Assembly: GCF_000015445.1 (NCBI RefSeq)
Contig: NC_008783.1
Span: forward strand, 1 to 64,000
DNA length: 64,000 nucleotides
From: Bartonella bacilliformis KC583
GTDB taxonomy: Bacteria; Pseudomonadota; Alphaproteobacteria; Rhizobiales; Rhizobiaceae
Direction: 5' to 3'
Shown here: positions 58,522 to 64,000 of the stretch, piece by piece
Layout of the letters: each line of letters opens with the position of its first letter
Numbering within the stretch: position 1 is the first letter of the stretch
The notes under the pieces: generated by a model
Told to the model about the DNA's origin: nothing
The model's input: the letters and a program-made list of their open reading frames with translations, nothing else
Database searches by the model: none
Program-made: the position numbers and the translations under genes

Positions 58522-58701
58522 ATGAAAACATTTGTAAGGACTGTAATCATTACTCTTTTTTGTCCCATCATTTTTATTGGATGTGGGCGTAAAGGTGCTC
58601 TCGAGAGACCTCCTGCAAGTGTGATGGAGTCTTCGCAAGAGGAATTTGTTTCTAAAAATAAAGCCGATAAAGCTTTCATTCTCGATCGATTGATAAAATA
58701 G
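58522..58701 (+). CDS. lptM: LptM (YifL)-like small lipoprotein
   Basis: A 59-aa lipoprotein: basic start, hydrophobic signal and lipobox FIGC near residue 21, followed at once by GRKGALERPP. That is the conserved CG-x-KG-x-L-x-x-P signature of LptM, which helps mature the LptDE translocon in E. coli. The position between argH and lysA matches the conserved context. It is easily missed because of its size. Confidence 0.88.
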   Translation: MKTFVRTVIITLFCPIIFIGCGRKGALERPPASVMESSQEEFVSKNKADKAFILDRLIK

Positions 58702-58709
58702 GGGTTTTT

Positions 58710-59984
58710 ATGAATTTTTTTTCTTATCATCAGGGTGAGCTACACGCTGAAGGTCTCTCGCTTTCTACCCTCGCAAAGGATGTGGGAACACCCTTTTATT
58801 GTTATTCTTCTGGTGCATTGGTTGCACATTTTAAAGAATATCAAGAGGCATTCCACGATATGCCGAGTCTCATTGCTTATGCGGTGAAGGCTAATTCCAA
58901 TCAAGCTGTTTTGCGGATTTTAGCCGCAAAGGGAGCAGGAGCTGATGTCGTGTCAGAGGGTGAATTGCGGCGTGCGCTTGCTGTTGGGATTACACCTCAG
59001 CGCATTGTTTATTCTGGTGTCGGAAAAACAGTGAGAGAGATAGATTTCGCTCTTTCTCAAGATATTTTTTGTTTTAACGTTGAATCAGAACCAGAACTTG
59101 AACAATTATCAGCACGTGCTGTTGCTTTGTCAAAGACGGCGCGCATTTCATTGCGCATTAATCCTGATGTAGATGCTAAGACCCATAAGAAAATTACAAC
59201 TGGCAGGTTTGATAATAAATTTGGTATTCCGTTGTCATTAGCGTGTAGTGCCTATAAAAAAGCAGCGCAATTGCCGGGTTTACAAGTCCGTGGGATGGAT
59301 ATGCATATCGGCAGTCAGATTTGTGATTTAAAACCGTTTGAAGACGCGTTTCTGATTGCTGCCGATTTTGTCCGTCATTTATGGCGTGAGGGCTATGCGA
59401 TCACCCATATAGACATTGGGGGTGGGCTTGGCATTTCTTATCATCCTGAACAAAATATGGTTCCCTCTCCTGCTGATTACGCGGCGTTGGTGAGGAAACA
59501 TATTGCTCCTTTAGGGATTAATATTATTTTAGAACCTGGGCGCAGTATTGCTGGTCATGCTGGTGTGTTGGTAACATCTGTCATATATTTAAAAAGAGGA
59601 GAAGGGCGAAATTTTGTTGTTGTGGATGGCGCCATGAATGATTTTCTTCGCCCAACACTTTATGATGCTTGGCAGACAGTCGTGCCCGTCAAAAAAGCAC
59701 CGGAAGATGCTCCCTTGATCATGGCAGATATTGTCGGCCCAGTGTGTGAAACGGGTGATTATTTAGGGTTAAATCGCTCATTACCGATGGTTGCTGCCGG
59801 TGATCTTTTAGCGATTACAGGAGCAGGGGCTTATGGTGCAGTGATGGCAAGTACTTATAATAGCCGACTGTTAGTGCCTGAAATTTTGGTGCAGAATACG
59901 CGTTATGATGTTATTCGGCCGCGTCTTGATTATGAGCAATTAATGGGATTAGATCATATTCCAGATTGGATTGAGAATTTTTAA
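58710..59984 (+). CDS. lysA: Diaminopimelate decarboxylase
   Basis: A 424-aa PLP enzyme converting meso-DAP to lysine. The PLP lysine is K60 in AYAVKANSN. HIGSQI near 201, the GGGLGISY phosphate loop near 236, EPGRS near 270, and GPVCETGDYL with the catalytic Cys near 347 are in order. It begins eight bases after lptM with AGGGG upstream. It uses the product of DapF encoded at 20-21 kb. Confidence 0.96.
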   Translation: MNFFSYHQGELHAEGLSLSTLAKDVGTPFYCYSSGALVAHFKEYQEAFHDMPSLIAYAVKANSNQAVLRILAAKGAGADVVSEGELRRALAVGITPQRIVYSGVGKTVREIDFALSQDIFCFNVESEPELEQLSARAVALSKTARISLRINPDVDAKTHKKITTGRFDNKFGIPLSLACSAYKKAAQLPGLQVRGMDMHIGSQICDLKPFEDAFLIAADFVRHLWREGYAITHIDIGGGLGISYHPEQNMVPSPADYAALVRKHIAPLGINIILEPGRSIAGHAGVLVTSVIYLKRGEGRNFVVVDGAMNDFLRPTLYDAWQTVVPVKKAPEDAPLIMADIVGPVCETGDYLGLNRSLPMVAAGDLLAITGAGAYGAVMASTYNSRLLVPEILVQNTRYDVIRPRLDYEQLMGLDHIPDWIENF

Positions 59985-60098
59985 ATATTTATTCTTATTT
60001 CCATTAAACTTTAACGCAATAATTTGTTTGATAGGAATTATTGTGTATGAGTCTTATGATGTTAACGCATAGTTATCAAAAAGGATAAGTGTTCGTCT

Positions 60099-62516
60099 AT
60101 GAGTGATGAAAACATCAAAAGATGCGTCATGATAAGGCTTTGGGGGGTGCGCTTTTTAGCCTGGTGTATCTTATGTTTTGAACGAATCTGGCCGCGCCTT
60201 TTGCCGTTTTTTTTGGCTTTGAGCTTTTTATGCTCGCTGAGTTGGTTTGGCATTTTTAATGTTCTACCTTATGGGTGGCATTTATTTTTTCTTAGTCTTA
60301 TATTGTTTGTTGCTGTGGGCAGTCTATTTTTGCTTGCGGGCTTTCGCTTTCCTACAGCGAAAGAGGTTGATCGTCATATTGAGCAGAAAAGTGGCCTAAA
60401 AAATCAACCCTTAAGCGTTCAAACGGATCGTTTATGTTCTGAAGATGATAAAGATTTTAGCGCGGTTATTTGGCGTGAACATCAACGCCGCATGGCAGAA
60501 GATTTGCGCTATGTGCGAAGCGGATTTGCTTACCCCAATAGTGCTAACCATGATCCTATGGCTTTGAGGTTTGTGTTTGTTCTACTTTGTGTGTGTGCTT
60601 TCAGTTTCTCTTTTGGTTCATTAGGAGGGCGCTTGCAGGACGCATTTGATTTACGCTCTATGGTCAATGAATCATCAATGCGGGTTGATGCTTGGGTTAC
60701 ACCACCTTCTTATACGGGTGTTGCCCCCATTTACTTAACACGAAGTGAGATGACAAATTTTTCTATTCCTGAAGGGAGTGAGGTGGTTGTCCGTGTTGTT
60801 GATGGATCTGGTGTTAAAGTAAAGGCAGTATCTGAAGAGGATGGGCGTAAAGTTTTGCTTTCTCAAAAAAGAGAAAAGACAGCTTTGAATGATTCCATTG
60901 TTCGTTTTGAAACACGGTTAGAACGTTCCATAAATTTATTCTTTTCATCACGTTATCAACAACAACAATGGCATTTGGACATGATGAAAGACCAAATACC
61001 AACAATCCGTTGGCTTGAAAAACCAGAGCGGATTTCAGCTGGGGCATTGGAGTTGCAGTATGAAATGGATGATGATTATGGCGTTACAAATGCTTTTGCT
61101 GCTATAGAGTCTCTTGTTGATTTTGATAAAAACGCAGTTCCTCTTTACCAAGCTCCTCAAATAAAGCTTCTTTTAGCACGTGGTGGAAAGGGAAAAATGC
61201 GGATGGTGCAAGATTTATCGAGCCATCCATGGGCAGGCACGGAAGTTAAGATCACTTTAGTGGTAGAAGATGGTGCTGGCCAAAAGGGGCGTAGCAAAAC
61301 CTTTGTTATGACATTACCGCAGCGTGTTTTTGCTAACCCTGTTGCTCGTGCGGTCAATGAACAACGCCGTTTATTAGCTCTTAATGCTGCTGCGCGTGAG
61401 CGTGTACTCGATATGCTTGCTGCTTTGCTTGTTCGTCCAGAAAATGGTATACAAAATTCAATCAATATTCTTGCATTACAGAGTGCGTGGACAAGGCTGT
61501 CGATGGCACAAACAGAAGATGAATTACGTGATGTGGTTCATTATTTGTGGCAGATTGCCATAGCGATTGAGGGTGATCAGTCAGAGTCTGCTCAGCAAAG
61601 ACTAAAACAAGCACAAACGGCTCTGCGCGATGCATTGCGCCGTGGTGCTTCAGGAGCAGAAATTGAACGCCTTATGGCTGATTTACGCCAGGCTATGCAT
61701 GATTATATCCGTGCTTTGGCTGAAAAAGCACCAGAAAATAGTGACTCTAATAATAAGGCGAACCTTTCTGAAGATAGTCTGCACAAAAAGCTCGATTCGA
61801 TTGAGCAAATGGCTCAAATAGGGTCTTCTTCTTCTGCTGAACAGCTTTTAGATGAAATTGAACAAACACTTGATCATTTGCGCGTTCAAAAAAGCAATCG
61901 GGATCAAGAGCAAAAGAATACGCAAACAACAAAGATGAAAAAGACGATTGATAAACTTGGTGATGTGATGCGCCGTCAGCAGGAAATTCTCAATGATACA
62001 CATCGTTTAGAAACAGAAAAACGACGTGGGGAAACTGTTACACAAGAGCAGAGTGAAGCTTTGGTAGAACGTCAAGCTCAATTACAGTCTGAATTATCGG
62101 TGTTAGAAAAGGAATTGTCAGAGCAAGGTTTTGAAAAGGGTGGTGTGTTGAAAGAGGCAGAAGAGAAAATGAATTCTGCAAAAGCTGCCCTTGGTCATGG
62201 AAACCACGAGACATCTGTAAAAAATCAATCAGATGTCTTAGAATCTTTGCGACAAGGTGCACAAAATATTTTACAAAAAATGCGTGAAGCGTTGAAACAA
62301 TCTGAAGATATGCAAAATGCTGCTGAGTCTCAAGATCCATTAGGACGTCCCTTATCTTCAGACAGTGATCAGGGGCAAAACGGTAAGACTATGTCTCAGG
62401 AGGGTGATAAGGCGCAGGCACGGCAAATTCTGGAAGAAATTCGCAGGCGTCTCAACAAGGACCATCTCTCTGAAGAAGAAAAGAATTATCTTGAAAGGTT
62501 GTTGCATTTTCACTAA
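60099..62516 (+). CDS. TIGR02302/DUF4175 family membrane protein
   Basis: An 805-aa protein found next to lysA in Alphaproteobacteria; function unknown. Two N-terminal membrane segments (about 28-75) with GFRFPTAKEVDRHIEQKSGLKNQPL after them are characteristic, and a third lies near 152-172. A beta-rich middle follows, then a long Gln/Glu/Lys-rich coiled-coil C-terminal half (about 440-805) with NYLERLL at the end. It is likely anchored in the inner membrane with a large periplasmic part. Confidence 0.85.
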   Translation: MSDENIKRCVMIRLWGVRFLAWCILCFERIWPRLLPFFLALSFLCSLSWFGIFNVLPYGWHLFFLSLILFVAVGSLFLLAGFRFPTAKEVDRHIEQKSGLKNQPLSVQTDRLCSEDDKDFSAVIWREHQRRMAEDLRYVRSGFAYPNSANHDPMALRFVFVLLCVCAFSFSFGSLGGRLQDAFDLRSMVNESSMRVDAWVTPPSYTGVAPIYLTRSEMTNFSIPEGSEVVVRVVDGSGVKVKAVSEEDGRKVLLSQKREKTALNDSIVRFETRLERSINLFFSSRYQQQQWHLDMMKDQIPTIRWLEKPERISAGALELQYEMDDDYGVTNAFAAIESLVDFDKNAVPLYQAPQIKLLLARGGKGKMRMVQDLSSHPWAGTEVKITLVVEDGAGQKGRSKTFVMTLPQRVFANPVARAVNEQRRLLALNAAARERVLDMLAALLVRPENGIQNSINILALQSAWTRLSMAQTEDELRDVVHYLWQIAIAIEGDQSESAQQRLKQAQTALRDALRRGASGAEIERLMADLRQAMHDYIRALAEKAPENSDSNNKANLSEDSLHKKLDSIEQMAQIGSSSSAEQLLDEIEQTLDHLRVQKSNRDQEQKNTQTTKMKKTIDKLGDVMRRQQEILNDTHRLETEKRRGETVTQEQSEALVERQAQLQSELSVLEKELSEQGFEKGGVLKEAEEKMNSAKAALGHGNHETSVKNQSDVLESLRQGAQNILQKMREALKQSEDMQNAAESQDPLGRPLSSDSDQGQNGKTMSQEGDKAQARQILEEIRRRLNKDHLSEEEKNYLERLLHFH

Positions 62517-62797
62517 CGAGGGCGCTTTTCTTATAATATCTTTTTTGGAAAAAGTGCATTTTCTCATAAGAAGCAGATAGGAAATGCTCGTAGGAGAAGT
62601 TTTATTGGAAGAGAAGACGCAAAGGGGAATAATAATGAAGCTATTAAAGTCATGACAACATTGTTGAGATGATTTCATCATTTGGATTTATAAAGTATGA
62701 AGGGTATCTATTCTTGCAGAGAAAAGGTGAAATCTCCATAAACTAGATCTACGAAGATCTGCACTATTTAAAATTTTTTTCTACACGGTACATTACG

Positions 62798-63532
62798 TTG
62801 GATATAATCACACTGAGAGATTTTTATGCTTCTCCACTCGGTACGCGGGTGCAAACGACGCTGTGTGAGCAACTTAATATAAAATGGCCAAATCTTGATG
62901 ATAAACGCGTCTTGGGTTTTGGTTATTCTTTGCCTTATCTTGCTGCATTGCATGCACGTGCACAACAGTGTTTTGCTTTCATGCCAGCTAATCAAGGTGT
63001 GACACCCTGGCCTTGTGCGGATAAGGTTGCGACAGCGCTCGTTTTTGAAGAAGATTTGCCTCTTCCTGATGCTTCAGTGGATTGTATTTTATTGATTCAT
63101 GCCCTGGAATATAGCGAAAATGCACGGGAAACACTCAATGAAATATGGCGTGTTTTGGCTCCTAATGGTCATTTGATTGTTATTGTTCCTAATCGTTGTG
63201 GATTATGGGCACGCAATGATCGCACGCCTTTTGGCTATGGCCAACCCTATAGTCGACAACAAATTGTTCGTTTATTTGAAGAAACAAATTTTATTGTCAG
63301 GTCTGTGCAAGAAATTGTGCATTATATGCCTTTTTCTGGGCGTGTTTCGCGGTTATTTTCACTTTTCTATGAACCTCTGGCGCGCTACCTGTTTCCTTAT
63401 TTTGGTGGATTGTTAATGTGCCAGGTCCAGAAACGTGTTTATCAAGGTCTATTTGTGCAGCGCCGCCAATCACGACGTGTGTTCATTCCTGTTTTATCAC
63501 CACAAGCTCGTGAAAAATGTACACCATCTTAG
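62798..63532 (+). CDS. SAM-dependent methyltransferase (type 11)
   Basis: A 244-aa protein with a methyltransferase fold. LPLPDASVDCILLIHALEYSENARETLNEIWRVLAPNGHLIVIVPNR (about 88-134) is the motif post-II/III region. The glycine-rich motif I is weak (RVLGFGYSLPYLAAL near 38-52), so catalytic competence is not certain. It starts with TTG after a 281-bp gap that shows no gene, only paired AGATCT sites at 62745-62760. The substrate is unknown. Confidence 0.8.
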   Translation: MDIITLRDFYASPLGTRVQTTLCEQLNIKWPNLDDKRVLGFGYSLPYLAALHARAQQCFAFMPANQGVTPWPCADKVATALVFEEDLPLPDASVDCILLIHALEYSENARETLNEIWRVLAPNGHLIVIVPNRCGLWARNDRTPFGYGQPYSRQQIVRLFEETNFIVRSVQEIVHYMPFSGRVSRLFSLFYEPLARYLFPYFGGLLMCQVQKRVYQGLFVQRRQSRRVFIPVLSPQAREKCTPS

Positions 63533-63673
63533 TCTTCTCCTTGTATTGCAGGAAAAGAGAGTTGAGATGATCAGGACTTATGTGTTGAGCCATGCGTGTA
63601 AAAAATAAAATTAAGATGGTGCTCCCTTTAACAGTTCAGGTAATGCTCTTTCTAAAGATTAAAACAATATTCC

Positions 63674-64000
63674 CTAAAGGTTAAGGCGATACCCATTTTG
63701 ATCTGTGATGAGGATTTGTGCATTCGCAGGATCTTTTTCTATTTTTTTTCGCAGACGATAAATATGTGTTTCTAATGTATGGGTAACAATCTGCTCATTA
63801 TAGCCCCAAATCTGTTCTAACAAGGTTTCGCGGCTGATAACTTGGTTTTTTCTTGTGCAATAGAGATATTTAAGAATTGCAGCTTCTTTTTCTGTAAGAC
63901 GAATGTGATTATTCTGCTGATCAATGAGGAGTTTTTGCCCAGGTTTAAAATTATAGGGCCCAATATGAAAAACTGCATCTTCATTGTGTTCATATTGGCG
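63674..64000 (-). CDS. OmpR/PhoB-type response regulator, C-terminal part (cut by window edge)
   Basis: The last 108 residues of a response regulator are present; the N-terminal receiver domain lies outside the window. The winged helix shows RLTEKEAAILKYLY, the recognition helix region RETLLEQIWGY, THTLETHIYRLRKKIE, and a C-terminal GYRLNL. The pattern resembles alphaproteobacterial CenR-type regulators, but the symbol is withheld because the receiver domain and kinase are not visible. Confidence 0.88.
   Translation of the reverse strand, partial: RQYEHNEDAVFHIGPYNFKPGQKLLIDQQNNHIRLTEKEAAILKYLYCTRKNQVISRETLLEQIWGYNEQIVTHTLETHIYRLRKKIEKDPANAQILITDQNGYRLNL

Overview
The window reads as a chromosomal core segment of a low-GC member of the Hyphomicrobiales (Rhizobiales), most likely Bartonella. 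The reasons are the rhizobial gene order (PPSR-maf-aroE-coaE-dnaQ facing rho-mnmE-mnmG-rsmG-parA-parB; mdh-sucCD-sucAB-lpdA; a fused MrpAB antiporter operon), an Omp19-type lipoprotein, strong AT bias, and absence of the heme genes that usually sit beside rho in relatives. The genus call is inference from protein resemblance and gene content. No phage, IS element or CRISPR array was seen, and almost everything is housekeeping.

Layout. 0.2-5 kb: a Bax-inhibitor-1 membrane protein, an EEP-family hydrolase and polA. 5.2-8.8 kb: a tightly packed minus-strand operon PPSR>maf>aroE>coaE>dnaQ. 8.79-9.40 kb: a 615-bp AT-rich gap at which gene orientation diverges. It holds a perfect DnaA box, several near-matches and a perfect TTAA-N7-TTAA CtrA site, and is the best candidate for the chromosomal replication origin. 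9.4-16.4 kb: rho, mnmE, mnmG, rsmG, parA, parB, with parS-like 16-mers at 12.0, 12.1, 14.0 and 20.9 kb. 16.4-21.3 kb: a secreted protein of unknown function, then the minus-strand operon dapF>mtaB>ftsY>yciB. 21.5-32.6 kb: omp19, zapE, then the TCA-cycle block mdh, sucC, sucD, sucA, sucB, lpdA, closed by a terminator. 32.8-35.1 kb: nspC and a carboxynorspermidine synthase gene (alternative spermidine route). 35.9-41.9 kb: the six-gene Mrp/Pha/Mnh cation/proton antiporter operon. 42.0-44.5 kb: a MliC-like lysozyme inhibitor, a tRNA-Arg(CCU) gene split by a 230-nt group I intron, then aroK>aroB. 44.8-50.1 kb: xerD, accA, a YafK-type L,D-transpeptidase, a D-Ala-D-Ala carboxypeptidase and a PlsC-like acyltransferase. 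50.8-54.8 kb: tRNA-Gly(GCC), a TrpXYZ-like ABC importer and holA. 55-64 kb: YihY, YaiI/YqxD, a TlpA-like thioredoxin, argH-lptM-lysA, a DUF4175/TIGR02302 membrane protein, a methyltransferase, and the C-terminal end of an OmpR-type response regulator running off the right edge.

How it fits together: the origin candidate, parS sites and ParAB form the replication/segregation centre. mnmE/mnmG/rsmG/mtaB modify tRNA and rRNA. The mdh-suc-lpd block is one half of the TCA cycle. aroE/aroK/aroB supply shikimate-pathway steps, and dapF with lysA supply meso-DAP and lysine. The YafK-like protein, the carboxypeptidase, MliC and Omp19 act at the envelope and may protect it against host lysozyme and proteases. 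The less routine features are the origin candidate at a locus that has lost hemE/hemH, the self-splicing tRNA intron, a hairpin placed between the Shine-Dalgarno and start codon of sucA, and several perfect inverted repeats in intergenic gaps.
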